Made by a program: the position numbers and the translations under genes | Origin: Amycolatopsis umgeniensis | GTDB taxonomy: Bacteria; Actinomycetota; Actinomycetes; Mycobacteriales; Pseudonocardiaceae | Direction: 5' to 3' | Assembly: GCF_014205155.1 (NCBI RefSeq) | Contig: NZ_JACHMX010000001.1 | Span: 5,022,001 to 5,086,000, forward strand | DNA length: 64,000 nucleotides | The notes under the pieces: model-generated | What the model saw: only the letters and a program-made list of their open reading frames with translations | Told to the model about the DNA's origin: nothing | The model's database searches: none | Part shown: in pieces, positions 8,726-16,352 of the stretch | How the letters are laid out: each line of letters opens with the position of its first letter | Numbering within the stretch: position 1 is the first letter of the stretch

Positions 8726-10027
8726 CTAGCTCTTCTTTTCGCCGATCACCGGTGGCGTCGGCTTCTCGGTGAAGCCACCGAAGGTCTCGTCCGGATCCGG
8801 GTTCTGGAGGTACGCCGGAGCCTTCTTCTCCTTGTCCTCCTCGCCCTTCCCTCGGCTCGCTCCGGGTGCCATCGGCATCCCGTTGGCCCCGCCACGGCCC
8901 GCTGCCCCGGCGGAACCCGCCGTACCACGGCCACCGACGCCTTCACCTGGCATCCCGGCGCCGCTCCTGCCGCCCATGCCCGGCTGCCCCGGACCACCTG
9001 GGACTCCGCCTCGGAAGCCGCCTCCGGCGACGGCAGGTGGTTTGCTGCCCGTTCCCGGGCCGCCGAGCCCGGTTCCTGGCCCGCCGGTGACCGGCCCTCC
9101 GGTCCCCGGACCGAAGGGGCCATACCCGGGCGGGAAAGTGCCGGGCGGGTTGTAGGAGGTCGGTGGCCTGCCATTCGGCCCGAAGTCGAGGTTCGCCGCC
9201 GGTGGCACGACCGGCGTGGTCTGGGGCGGCGTGTAGGAATTTGCGCGGGTGCCGTCGTCGGGCTGCTGGTGTGCGCCGGGCTGTTGGCCCGGCGAGTGCT
9301 GACCCGGTTGGGGGCCTTGTCCGGGCTGTGGGCCGCTGTCGGCGGGACCGCCCTGGCCCGGCCCTGGCGCGTTGACACCCGGCCCGCTTGGCCCACTGGG
9401 TCCGCTAGGTCCTTGATAGGGCTCACCGATTCCGGGATCGCGCCTGTCGTCGCCGAACCCCTTGGCCGCCGGTTTCCCAGAGCCACCGTCGTCCATCGTG
9501 ACGCTGCCGCCTGGGTCGGTGAGCTGTGCGTACTGAGCGGGCAACTCGTCGCCATTGGAAGTGCTGGCCGAGTGGTAGGTCGCGAAGGTGTCGATGTTGT
9601 GCTGACTGTCGGCCTGGTAGCCCTTGAGCTTGTCGAAGTAGCCGACGGGCTTGCCCTCCATCAGGTCGAGCGCATCCTGAGCGGTGGGCTGGGGCTGCTC
9701 CGGCGGCACCGGCTTGACGGAGTTCTTCGCCGACCCGAACGCGCCCATCTGCGCGGTGATGGCGCTCTGGGCGCGAGCCAGGTGCATCGCGTCGTCCATC
9801 GATGCCTCGACGAGCGGCTTCGTCGCATCCGCTGCTGCACTGCCGGACGCACCTTGCCAACCGGCCATGGTCTTCTGCGCGAGTGCGGTGAGCCTCTGCG
9901 CACGTTCGTGGTGCCGCTGGGTCAGATCGAAGGCGCCTTGCTGGGCGTCGGAGAGCGAGCCAGTGCCTTTGCCGCCGGTGACCTGTTCGTAGATCTGGGC
10001 GGCAGTAAGTGGTGCTTCCGCGGCCAT
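8726..10027 (-). CDS. PPE-like helical protein with long Gly/Pro-rich tail
   Basis: A 433-residue protein. Residues 1-170 are helical with a GWQGASGSAAA turn near residue 57, resembling PPE/WXG proteins of actinobacterial ESX systems. From about residue 180 to 400 it is a low-complexity Gly/Pro/Gln-rich region with many PGxG repeats. It ends with a charged segment (KEEDKEKKAPAYLQNPD-like). There is no signal peptide. It precedes the EspG-like gene by 27 bases and overlaps the upstream DUF3558-like gene by one base, so the set is probably one operon for an exported or surface helical protein. Confidence 0.75.
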   Translation of the reverse strand: MAAEAPLTAAQIYEQVTGGKGTGSLSDAQQGAFDLTQRHHERAQRLTALAQKTMAGWQGASGSAAADATKPLVEASMDDAMHLARAQSAITAQMGAFGSAKNSVKPVPPEQPQPTAQDALDLMEGKPVGYFDKLKGYQADSQHNIDTFATYHSASTSNGDELPAQYAQLTDPGGSVTMDDGGSGKPAAKGFGDDRRDPGIGEPYQGPSGPSGPSGPGVNAPGPGQGGPADSGPQPGQGPQPGQHSPGQQPGAHQQPDDGTRANSYTPPQTTPVVPPAANLDFGPNGRPPTSYNPPGTFPPGYGPFGPGTGGPVTGGPGTGLGGPGTGSKPPAVAGGGFRGGVPGGPGQPGMGGRSGAGMPGEGVGGRGTAGSAGAAGRGGANGMPMAPGASRGKGEEDKEKKAPAYLQNPDPDETFGGFTEKPTPPVIGEKKS

Positions 10028-10653
10028 CAGTTGCCTCCGCGAATGGTGGCGAGGACTCTGATCGCCGCTTCGCGTGCTGCGTTGCAGGGGTCTTTCTTGC
10101 CGATGTTGGCCTCAGACTGCTCAAGTACGACGTCGATGGTCTCGTTATCGCTGGTTCCTAGTGCGACTGAGCATCGGCCTCGAGATGTTCGCTCATCCTC
10201 CGTGCCGTACGCGGTGACCGGGTATCCGGCGATAGCTTCGAGCGGTTCAAAGAGTTTGTAGGGATTCCCCTTGGCTTCGTAGACACTTGTCATACCTCGG
10301 TCGGGTGACTTGCTGAAGAGCACGTTGACTCGAGGGCGGGTGGCAGCTGGCGGGGACCACCTACAGGAGGGGCCGGAAGCGCCATCTAGCCGGTCCGTGG
10401 TTTCTGCCTCCGAGCCGAGAATTTCCTTGGCTTGTATTTCGGTAAGGGCGTTGCAGGGCGCCTGCTTGATCTGCGTCAGGTCGATTGAGCTTGCGACCTT
10501 TGGTACGCCGGGACCCGGGAGTTGTCCTGTTGTGTTCGAGGTGGTCGGGCCATTGCCGTCACTGGTGGGTGTGGGCTTGCCGTCAGTGGTAGGTGTCGAA
10601 CACGCGGAGAGGGCAAGCGTGGCTGCGCTGAGAACTAGGACGGTACGTCGCAT
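10027..10653 (-). CDS. DUF3558-like lipoprotein
   Basis: A 208-residue protein starting MRRTVLVLSAATLALSAC, a lipoprotein signal with lipobox Cys at residue 18. The mature protein has a Thr/Pro linker, then a domain with spaced cysteines (QAPCNALTEIQ, GPSCRW, GRCSVAL, KDPCNAA) typical of DUF3558 lipoproteins of Pseudonocardiaceae. ATG 10653 overlaps the stop of the upstream ESX-like gene as ATGA; a longer in-frame start would lie inside that gene. Codon use includes more AT-ending codons than the nuo genes. Confidence 0.8.
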   Translation of the reverse strand: MRRTVLVLSAATLALSACSTPTTDGKPTPTSDGNGPTTSNTTGQLPGPGVPKVASSIDLTQIKQAPCNALTEIQAKEILGSEAETTDRLDGASGPSCRWSPPAATRPRVNVLFSKSPDRGMTSVYEAKGNPYKLFEPLEAIAGYPVTAYGTEDERTSRGRCSVALGTSDNETIDVVLEQSEANIGKKDPCNAAREAAIRVLATIRGGN

Positions 10654-11075
10654 CAGGCGATGCCCTTCGGCTGTTGGTTGATGACTGAAGTGGCGTGGTC
10701 TTCCGCAGTGGCGTACTTGCCGAGGGCGGTCACGTACTTCTTTGCCATGTTCTCGCAATAGGAGATGCGTTGCCTCAGAGTCTCCTCGAGTGCGGCGCCA
10801 GACAGCCGAGTGACCTTGGCGTTGTCTCCGCTGGCATACTCTTTTCCCGGAGGCATGGCCCTCGCGACCTTGCCAGCGGCATCGAGGTCGTCGATGTACT
10901 CGTTGGCCAGGTCACGCCACTCCGCCACCAGTTCGTGAAGGGTCGCCTCGTCGTACTTGAACCCCGCCCCTTCGGCAACCGGTGTCCCGTAGGTGCCACC
11001 GGTCGGTGGGGCTTTGCAGATCGAGCCGGGGTTGAAGCCCGGTGTGTAGACGGGTGGCTGGTCAGACACGGCCAT
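10653..11075 (-). CDS. ESX-like helical protein
   Basis: A 140-residue protein without signal peptide. After a Pro/Gly-rich N-terminus (about 35 residues) it has two predicted helices separated near residue 80 (ATLHELVAEWRDLANEYIDDL, then LEETLRQRISYCENMAKKYV), the hairpin layout of ESX/WXG100-type proteins though without an obvious WXG. It is first in the minus-strand unit with the DUF3558-like lipoprotein, PPE-like and EspG-like genes. The 299 bases between it and the divergent lipoprotein gene at 11375 must hold both promoters. Confidence 0.65.
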   Translation of the reverse strand: MAVSDQPPVYTPGFNPGSICKAPPTGGTYGTPVAEGAGFKYDEATLHELVAEWRDLANEYIDDLDAAGKVARAMPPGKEYASGDNAKVTRLSGAALEETLRQRISYCENMAKKYVTALGKYATAEDHATSVINQQPKGIA

Positions 11076-11374
11076 GCACCCCTGCCGCCCCGAATCGATC
11101 CCCGCTGCATGGGCGAACCCGCCCCGAAGTCACCGTCGTCATGTGCCCCTCCCGTGGCTACAAGGCGCGTCTCCCCGATGCCCCCTGCGTAATCCGACGC
11201 CGGGAAGATTACCAGGGTTCCCGTGGCGAGGAACCCGCCTGCATAAAGTCACACTCCCCACTGAATAGCGTCACGGATCACAGTGACTATCCGTGAAAAC
11301 CATTCAGGTGAACCCTCCTTGGAAAGCAGGGTTCTTCCTGGTGGTCACCACGCTGAATTCGCATACTCTGCGTA
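11076..11374. promoter_or_regulatory. Divergent intergenic region (299 bp)
   Basis: This gap lies between the minus-strand ESX-like gene and the plus-strand lipoprotein gene and should carry both promoters. I see no gene, strong hairpin or convincing -35/-10 pair. The stretch 11230-11380 is more AT-rich than average, as expected of a promoter region. Confidence 0.4.
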
Positions 11375-12520
11375 ATGAAGTTCCGAAGAGTGATTCTCGG
11401 CGCGGTACTTGTCGGCCTATTGGCGGCTTGTACGGATTCCGTGCATACGCCCCCGCCGCGACCACAGTTTCCGAAATGGCAGCCGAACCAACCGCGTCCC
11501 GCCGATCGCGACGAACAGGCCGTCGGCGCGGCCCTCGCGGCACTCGATTTCTGTGAGCTGATCGACCTTGCCGCGTACGACCGTAGGAAGGGTGGCGACA
11601 CTCGGCCCGTCACGCGCGAGCCCAAGGTCAAGGACAGCAGGAAAACCTGCACGCTTTACCGCGACGGCTACGAAGACCTCGTCCGCGTCCAGGACAAGGA
11701 TCCGGGCCACGCGTGGCTCCGGAACGACGGTGCCGTGGTCGACCTCGGCGGCGTCAAGGCCTATCAGGTCGAAACCCGTCGTGACGGCGGTGTCAGCGGC
11801 TGTGCGATCACAGTCCCGGTCAGCTTCCAGCGCGCGATCGAATTCCAACTCGGGATGAGCCGGAGCAAGGACTGTGGTCTCCTCCGCGACTTCGCCACCG
11901 CCGGCGCCGCGAAGCTGTCGCGTGATCTCGTCTACCCACCGGACGGTCAGGACAACGGCCGCGTCGGCGCCTGCGCGAACTGGGTTTCCACCAGCAAGGG
12001 TGAGAACTGCGACCCGGCCGTCGACGTCCAGGTGCCCGCGGGTGCGGAGCTGGCCCTCGCCGCCGGGGCGGCGGATCCGAACGTCGAGTGCGCGGTGTTC
12101 CGCGACGCGGTCAAGAAGACCTTCGGCCAGGACTTCGAGCCGATCGCCACGCCGGGCTCCTGCTACTTCGTCGAGCCGAAGCACCGGCTTCAGATCGAGG
12201 CCGGGGCCACTGCGAACGGCGGCGCGCCGGGGGAGTGGCTCGCGGATCCGAACAAGACCTACAAGGACCACCGTCAGACCTCGTTCAGCGGCAATCCGGG
12301 TGTCACGTTCCGTTCGAAGGACGACGGTGAGTTCTCCCTTTACGTCTCTCCGCTCGGGAACCTCGACGCCGTCGGGCATGTCCGGCTGAAGATCACACCC
12401 GAGCGGGAACGCGGGATCGACGACTGGGATCGGTCGAAGACGGTCACGACCGTGGACGTCGCCAAGGCACACGCTGTGATGGAACTGGCGATGGCGACCC
12501 ACTTTCGGACGACCAGGTGA
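11375..12520 (+). CDS. Putative secreted lipoprotein, cysteine-rich
   Basis: A 381-residue protein with a lipoprotein signal (VILGAVLVGLLAAC, lipobox Cys at about residue 19) and a Pro-rich linker. The mature region has an even spread of cysteines (DFCELIDL, RKTCTLYRD, SGCAITV, KDCGLL, GACANWV, ENCDPAV, NVECAVF, GSCYFVEP), suggesting two related disulfide-bonded halves, as in DUF3558-like lipoproteins. I do not recognise a catalytic domain. It is likely monocistronic, since the ATPase gene follows after 26 bases with its own context. Confidence 0.7.
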   Translation: MKFRRVILGAVLVGLLAACTDSVHTPPPRPQFPKWQPNQPRPADRDEQAVGAALAALDFCELIDLAAYDRRKGGDTRPVTREPKVKDSRKTCTLYRDGYEDLVRVQDKDPGHAWLRNDGAVVDLGGVKAYQVETRRDGGVSGCAITVPVSFQRAIEFQLGMSRSKDCGLLRDFATAGAAKLSRDLVYPPDGQDNGRVGACANWVSTSKGENCDPAVDVQVPAGAELALAAGAADPNVECAVFRDAVKKTFGQDFEPIATPGSCYFVEPKHRLQIEAGATANGGAPGEWLADPNKTYKDHRQTSFSGNPGVTFRSKDDGEFSLYVSPLGNLDAVGHVRLKITPERERGIDDWDRSKTVTTVDVAKAHAVMELAMATHFRTTR

Positions 12521-12546
12521 CGTCCGCGCCGTCGTAAGCTTCCTTC

Positions 12547-13734
12547 ATGTACATCGAGCGGGTCCGGCTGGAGAACATCCGCGGCTTCAGCGGTGCCCGC
12601 ACCGTCGACCTGCGGTTACCCGGCCCCGGCTGGGTGGTGCTCGCCGGTCGCAACGGCTCGGGCAAGACGTCGCTGCTGCGCGCCATCGCCGTCGCGGCGG
12701 CGCCGGACGTGGCCTGGGGATTGCTGTCGGACGCCGGCAGCTGGATCTCGATGGACCAGACCTCCGGGTCGATCGAGCTGTCGGTGATGCGCGAGGAGGG
12801 TCCGGCGCCGGTCGAGGTCCGCTGGCTCGACTCCGGTCTGTTGCCGATCTCGGGACTCCCACCCGGCCAGCCGTTCTGCGCGGCTTACGGGCCTTTCCGG
12901 CGGCTCGCGGGCGGTAGTGGCGAGGCCGAGTCGTGGATGCGCGGCGCGGGATCGCTGGCGCGGATGGCCAGCCTGTTCCACGAAGACGCCTCGCTCGCCG
13001 AGGGTGTCACGTGGCTGATCAACCAGCATCTCCGTGCCCTGGAAGGGAAAGCGGGCGCTCGCGAGCTGAAGGACGCGGCGCTGGAGATCCTCGGCGACGG
13101 GCTCCTGCCCGGCGGTTACCGGATCCGGGACGTCGATTCGGACGGGCTCTGGGTCGAATACCGGGGTGACAGGTTCCCGCTGCGCGAGATGAGCGACGGC
13201 TACCGCACGGTGACGGCGCTCGTGGTCGACCTGCTCAAACAGCTCGACGGCGCGGGCCTCGACCATGAGAGTCCCGGTGTCGTGATCATCGACGAGGTGG
13301 ACGCCCATCTCCACGTGTCGTGGCAGAAACGCATGGGGCCGTGGTTCAAGGCGCATTTCCCGCGAATCCAGTTCATCGTCACCACGCACAGTCCCTATGT
13401 CTGCCAGGCCGCCGATCCCGGTGGGCTCATCCGGCTTTCCGGGCCGGATGAGGAGGTTCCGCCGCGTGTGGTCTCCGAGGAGCTGTACGAGCGGGTCGTG
13501 TTCGGCACCGGGGACGACGCCGTGCTGTCCGATCTCTTCGGCCTGGACACGCCCTATTCGCCGCAGGCCGTCGAACTGCGGGAGCATCTCGCCGAGCTCG
13601 AGTTCCAGGTGGCGTCGGGGCGGGCGGACGCGAACGGTGTCCGGGAGTGGGAACGCCTCCGGGACATGTTGAGCAGCTCGCCGCCGAGCCGGGTGGACGA
13701 GGTGGCCAGGCGGTTCGAGGCCGACGATCGGTGA
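12547..13734 (+). CDS. AAA/ABC-type ATPase, Septu PtuA-like
   Basis: A 395-residue SMC/ABC-like ATPase. Walker A GRNGSGKT is at residues 34-41, a signature-like MSDGYR near 214-219, Walker B VVIIDEVDAHLH near 244-255 and the switch histidine TTHSPYVC near 279-286. The N-terminal IERVRLENIRGF is typical of AAA_21/RecF-like ATPases. The stop overlaps the GTG of an HNH nuclease gene. An ATPase coupled to an HNH nuclease is the layout of the Septu (PtuA-PtuB) phage-defence system, also found with retron Ec78. I infer a Septu-like role; a DNA repair or plasmid-restriction role is possible. Confidence 0.85.
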   Translation: MYIERVRLENIRGFSGARTVDLRLPGPGWVVLAGRNGSGKTSLLRAIAVAAAPDVAWGLLSDAGSWISMDQTSGSIELSVMREEGPAPVEVRWLDSGLLPISGLPPGQPFCAAYGPFRRLAGGSGEAESWMRGAGSLARMASLFHEDASLAEGVTWLINQHLRALEGKAGARELKDAALEILGDGLLPGGYRIRDVDSDGLWVEYRGDRFPLREMSDGYRTVTALVVDLLKQLDGAGLDHESPGVVIIDEVDAHLHVSWQKRMGPWFKAHFPRIQFIVTTHSPYVCQAADPGGLIRLSGPDEEVPPRVVSEELYERVVFGTGDDAVLSDLFGLDTPYSPQAVELREHLAELEFQVASGRADANGVREWERLRDMLSSSPPSRVDEVARRFEADDR

Positions 13735-14471
13735 TCGGGATCCGCCGGATCGCGCTGCCGGGGCGGGTGGTGGCCGATCTCGAAGACCTGACCGCGCGGA
13801 TCCCTTCCGGTGACAGCAAAGAAGCTCGGCGGCTCTGGCGGGTTTCCCGCGCCGTGCGGCGTTCTTTGCGAGCGGGCCTCGACGTGATGGCCGCCGGCCG
13901 TGGGTACTGCATGTACTGCGGTGACGGGCTCGGGTCCACTGTGGACCACTTCGAGCCGATCGCGCGGAATCCGGGGCGCGCGTTCGACTGGCTCAACCAC
14001 GTGCTCGCGTGCGAGTACTGCAACAGCCACCACAAACGCGACCTGTTCCCGGTGGACGCCGACGGCAACAGCCTGCTGATCGACCCGACCGCCGAAGACC
14101 CGCTGGACCACCTGTTCCTGGTCCTGTCGATCGGGACCTACCGTCCGCTGACCGAAAAGGGCGAGCAGACCATCGAGGTGTGCGGCCTGAACCGCGCGCA
14201 ACTGGCGCGCGGACGGGAGACGGCGGTCAATCAGGTGGGCGCGCTCGTCACCGGGTGGTGGACCGCACGCGAACTGGGCGACGACGTGAAACGGCGAGCG
14301 ATGGCCTGGACGCTGCTCGACCAGCCGCACGCCGACGTCCTCCACGCGATGCTCCGGCAGGCGGGGATGCCCGGAGCCCGCGCGGTGTTCCGGGCGGACG
14401 ACGAGCTCATCGATCTGCTCCGCGCCCCGGAACTCGCCGAGGACCTTCAGCTCTCCGGCGGCGCGGTGTAA
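13731..14471 (+). CDS. HNH endonuclease, Septu PtuB-like
   Basis: A 246-residue protein with a zinc-ribbon HNH core: CMYC (Cys 60 and 63), TVDHFEP (Asp/His about 72-73), DWLNH, then CEYCNSHHKR (Cys 94 and 97, Asn 98, Lys). This CxxC...DH...N...CxxCN...K order matches the TIGR02646/PtuB type. GTG 13731 overlaps the ATPase stop by four bases, so the two are translationally coupled. The C-terminal 120 residues are helical and unassigned, possibly contacting the ATPase. The 3' end overlaps the tail of the convergent SRPBCC gene by 25 bases. Confidence 0.85.
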   Translation: MIGIRRIALPGRVVADLEDLTARIPSGDSKEARRLWRVSRAVRRSLRAGLDVMAAGRGYCMYCGDGLGSTVDHFEPIARNPGRAFDWLNHVLACEYCNSHHKRDLFPVDADGNSLLIDPTAEDPLDHLFLVLSIGTYRPLTEKGEQTIEVCGLNRAQLARGRETAVNQVGALVTGWWTARELGDDVKRRAMAWTLLDQPHADVLHAMLRQAGMPGARAVFRADDELIDLLRAPELAEDLQLSGGAV

Positions 14472-15082
14472 GCGGTCAGGGTGGCGTCGGCACGCGTGCG
14501 AGCGGTGTCCGCGTCGGTGCCACTGGCGACGTCGGTCTCGTACCAGGCTTCGTTGCTCAGGGTCATGAACCGGACGCCTTCTTCGCTGGTCATCCAGGCC
14601 ATGGCGGCCTCGGGATCGGCGGCCTCACCGGATTCGAGGTGCAATGCGAGCCCGTTGAGCATCATGTCCCAGCCGATGCCGACAGCACCCGGCCCGAACT
14701 GGTTCCAGTGCTCATTGGGGACGGCGGTGTGGTCGAGTTCGAACCGTGTGCGGCCGTCGGCTTCGGCGCTCAGCCGGACCTCGATCCAGCTGACGTCGCC
14801 GCCGTACTCCCAGGTCGCGGCGAAGCTCTTCGGCGGATCGCAGCTTTCGACCGTGCCGCCCGCGTTGCCTTCGAGTTGGTATTTGCCGCCCGCGCGCAGA
14901 TCGCCGCTGACCGGCAGGAACCAGCGCGGGATGCGCTCGGGGTTGGTGCAGGCGTCCCACAGATCGTCGAGATCGGTGTCGTAGACCTGGCTGACGGTGG
15001 CCGTCACCGCCTCGCCCGCTTCGACCACGCGCTTGTCCAGCTTGCGCTGGACGGAGTTGATCTGGCTGGTCACGTCGACCAT
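14447..15082 (-). CDS. SRPBCC/AHSA1-family protein
   Basis: A 211-residue protein with the START-like SRPBCC fold of the AHSA1 (activator of Hsp90 ATPase homologue) family: VYDTDLDDLWDACTNPERI, PRWFLPVSGDLRAGGKY and the C-terminal helix VGIGWDMMLNGLALHL. Members bind hydrophobic ligands, but the ligand here is unknown. ATG 15082 follows GAGGAGGGC. The palindrome CTTATATAAG at 15127-15136 lies about 45 bases upstream and could be its -10 region or an operator. Related genes are often next to ArsR regulators, but none is here. Confidence 0.85.
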   Translation of the reverse strand: MVDVTSQINSVQRKLDKRVVEAGEAVTATVSQVYDTDLDDLWDACTNPERIPRWFLPVSGDLRAGGKYQLEGNAGGTVESCDPPKSFAATWEYGGDVSWIEVRLSAEADGRTRFELDHTAVPNEHWNQFGPGAVGIGWDMMLNGLALHLESGEAADPEAAMAWMTSEEGVRFMTLSNEAWYETDVASGTDADTARTRADATLTAYTAPPES

Positions 15083-15126
15083 CGGTGCCCTCCTCGGCTC
15101 GGTTGCCGCCAAGGTATCAGCGTTGA

Positions 15127-15136
15127 CTTATATAAG
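15127..15136 (-). promoter_or_regulatory. CTTATATAAG palindrome upstream of SRPBCC gene
   Basis: A perfect 10-base AT-rich palindrome in an otherwise GC-rich gap. It lies upstream of the minus-strand SRPBCC gene and beside the terminator of the secreted-protein gene. It could be a -10 element (TATAAG) or an operator. No experimental support is visible. Confidence 0.35.
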
Positions 15137-15146
15137 CCAGAACAGA

Positions 15147-15181
15147 AAAGGGGCGCCCGGCAAGGCCCCGGGCGCCCCTTT
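15147..15181 (-). terminator. Strong GC hairpin terminator with A/T flanks
   Basis: AAAGGGGCGCCCGG pairs perfectly with CCGGGCGCCCCTTT across a seven-base loop. It lies 16 bases beyond the stop of the minus-strand gene at 15197, with a U-run on that strand from the AAAA at 15146-15149. It is a good intrinsic terminator for that gene. Confidence 0.75.
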
Positions 15182-15196
15182 CCCTGGCGGGATGGT

Positions 15197-15856
15197 TTAT
15201 GGAGTGGGGGAACAAGCCGCGCGCCCGATGACCACTTCACCGGTGATGCCGGAGGCGGGCGCGAACTTGATCCGCAGCATGGTCAGGCCGATGCTGCCGT
15301 TGCCCGGGAGGTGCTGTTCGTTGAAGATCGCTTCGGCGAGCAGGGTCCCGTCGGATTTGGTGAGCGGCTTGACGTAGCCCACCGGCACCGGCTTCGGCAG
15401 GGTGCCGAGTCCGGACGCGCCGCCGTAGGTCCAGCTCGCGCTCGTTTCCCGCTGCGTCGCCGAGCAGGAGACCGTGTAGTCCCCGATCCTGATGCGCGGC
15501 CCGCGCGCCGAGACCAGTGCCGACAGTTCGAAGTTCTTGCCCTTGGCCTCGGACTTCGTCGTGGTCACGTCGTTCGCCGGGTCGACGACCGTGGTCGTGC
15601 AGGTCGTGGTGCCGCCACCGAACGTGATGCCGGTCTTGCTCACGGCCCCGGACGAGTTGGCCGTCGGTCCCTCGACCGCGCAATCGGCGAGCGACGAAAT
15701 GGAGATCGGCGCCGAGTTGCCCTTGGTGAAGGCGGCGGAGCCGAGTGAGGCCACGCCGTCCGGGTTGGCCGCGGAGGCGGGCGTCACTCCGACGGCGAGA
15801 CCTGCCAGCAGCAGCGCGCCGACGAGGCCGGCCCGGCTTGCGATGGTGATGCGCAT
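15197..15856 (-). CDS. Secreted protein of unknown function
   Basis: A 219-residue protein with a Sec signal peptide (LVGALLLAGLAVGVTPASA, cleavage near residue 29). The mature part is Ser/Thr/Gly-rich and beta-strand-like, with three cysteines (LADCAVEG, TTTCTTTVV, TVSCSAT) plus one near the end, and resembles actinobacterial secreted beta-sandwich proteins of the choice-of-anchor type. There is no enzymatic motif. It has its own terminator (15147-15181), and the 179-base gap to the divergent DUF6204 gene must hold its promoter. Confidence 0.75.
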   Translation of the reverse strand: MRITIASRAGLVGALLLAGLAVGVTPASAANPDGVASLGSAAFTKGNSAPISISSLADCAVEGPTANSSGAVSKTGITFGGGTTTCTTTVVDPANDVTTTKSEAKGKNFELSALVSARGPRIRIGDYTVSCSATQRETSASWTYGGASGLGTLPKPVPVGYVKPLTKSDGTLLAEAIFNEQHLPGNGSIGLTMLRIKFAPASGITGEVVIGRAACSPTP

Positions 15857-16004
15857 GGGCTTCCTCCTGACGTGATGGAGAGCGAGCCGGATCGGCCGTT
15901 CTTCCCTTTGTGATCACTATCTGCGTGTCGGATTCGACCGTTGCGTGCGTGACGGTCGTTTCACTCGACCGTGGATCATGGACACCCATTGGATATTCAG
16001 GTTC

Positions 16005-16026
16005 GTATCCAGATACAGGTCTGTAT
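16005..16026. promoter_or_regulatory. Overlapping inverted repeats, probable operator
   Basis: GTATC-CA-GATAC (16005-16016) overlaps ATACAG-GT-CTGTAT (16013-16026). Both are perfect dyads and lie within 31 bases of the DUF6204 start. The second overlaps a TATATT -10-like box at 16024-16029, so a bound regulator would block transcription. Confidence 0.5.
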
Positions 16027-16035
16027 ATTCGACTC
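16024..16035 (+). promoter_or_regulatory. -10 box of a probable leaderless promoter
   Basis: TATATT at 16024-16029 lies six bases before the ATG at 16036, and there is no ribosome binding site between them. This spacing fits transcription starting at or next to the A of the start codon, as in leaderless actinobacterial mRNAs. No clear -35 box is visible. Confidence 0.4.
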
Positions 16036-16341
16036 ATGCCGACCTACCGCGTCCTCGTCAACGGCAAGTTCGACCACCCCGACGCCGAAACCCGCGCCCG
16101 GCTCCTGGCCGGGTTGGCTCACCACCAGGCGATCGGGTTCACCGAGGACGGCCTGCTCACCTACAGCGCGCACCTCGGCGCGTTCACCTTCCGCATCACG
16201 CTGCGAGGGGAAGAGGAGCGCGACGTGCTCGACGAGGCCGAGTTGAAGGTGATGGAACTCCTGGACGCCAAGGGGTACCCGTACCGCGACGTCGCGGGCA
16301 AGGCGACGTGCATGGACGACATCAAGATCCGGCGCCGCTAG
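16036..16341 (+). CDS. DUF6204-family small protein
   Basis: A 101-residue soluble protein beginning MPTYRVLVNGKFD and ending VAGKATCMDDIKIRRR, matching the compact alpha/beta DUF6204 family of actinobacteria. Its function is unknown. ATG 16036 has no Shine-Dalgarno sequence but sits just behind a -10-like element and operator-like dyads, so it is probably read from a leaderless transcript. The stop is 11 bases from the end of the convergent metallopeptidase gene. Confidence 0.85.
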   Translation: MPTYRVLVNGKFDHPDAETRARLLAGLAHHQAIGFTEDGLLTYSAHLGAFTFRITLRGEEERDVLDEAELKVMELLDAKGYPYRDVAGKATCMDDIKIRRR

Positions 16342-16352
16342 ACCTCAGCCGG

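Noticed and set aside
8048..10261. A 737-codon open frame on the plus strand
   Set aside because: It runs antisense through the EspG-like, PPE-like and DUF3558-like genes, has Arg/Gly-rich composition without motifs, and exists because high-GC DNA leaves such frames open.
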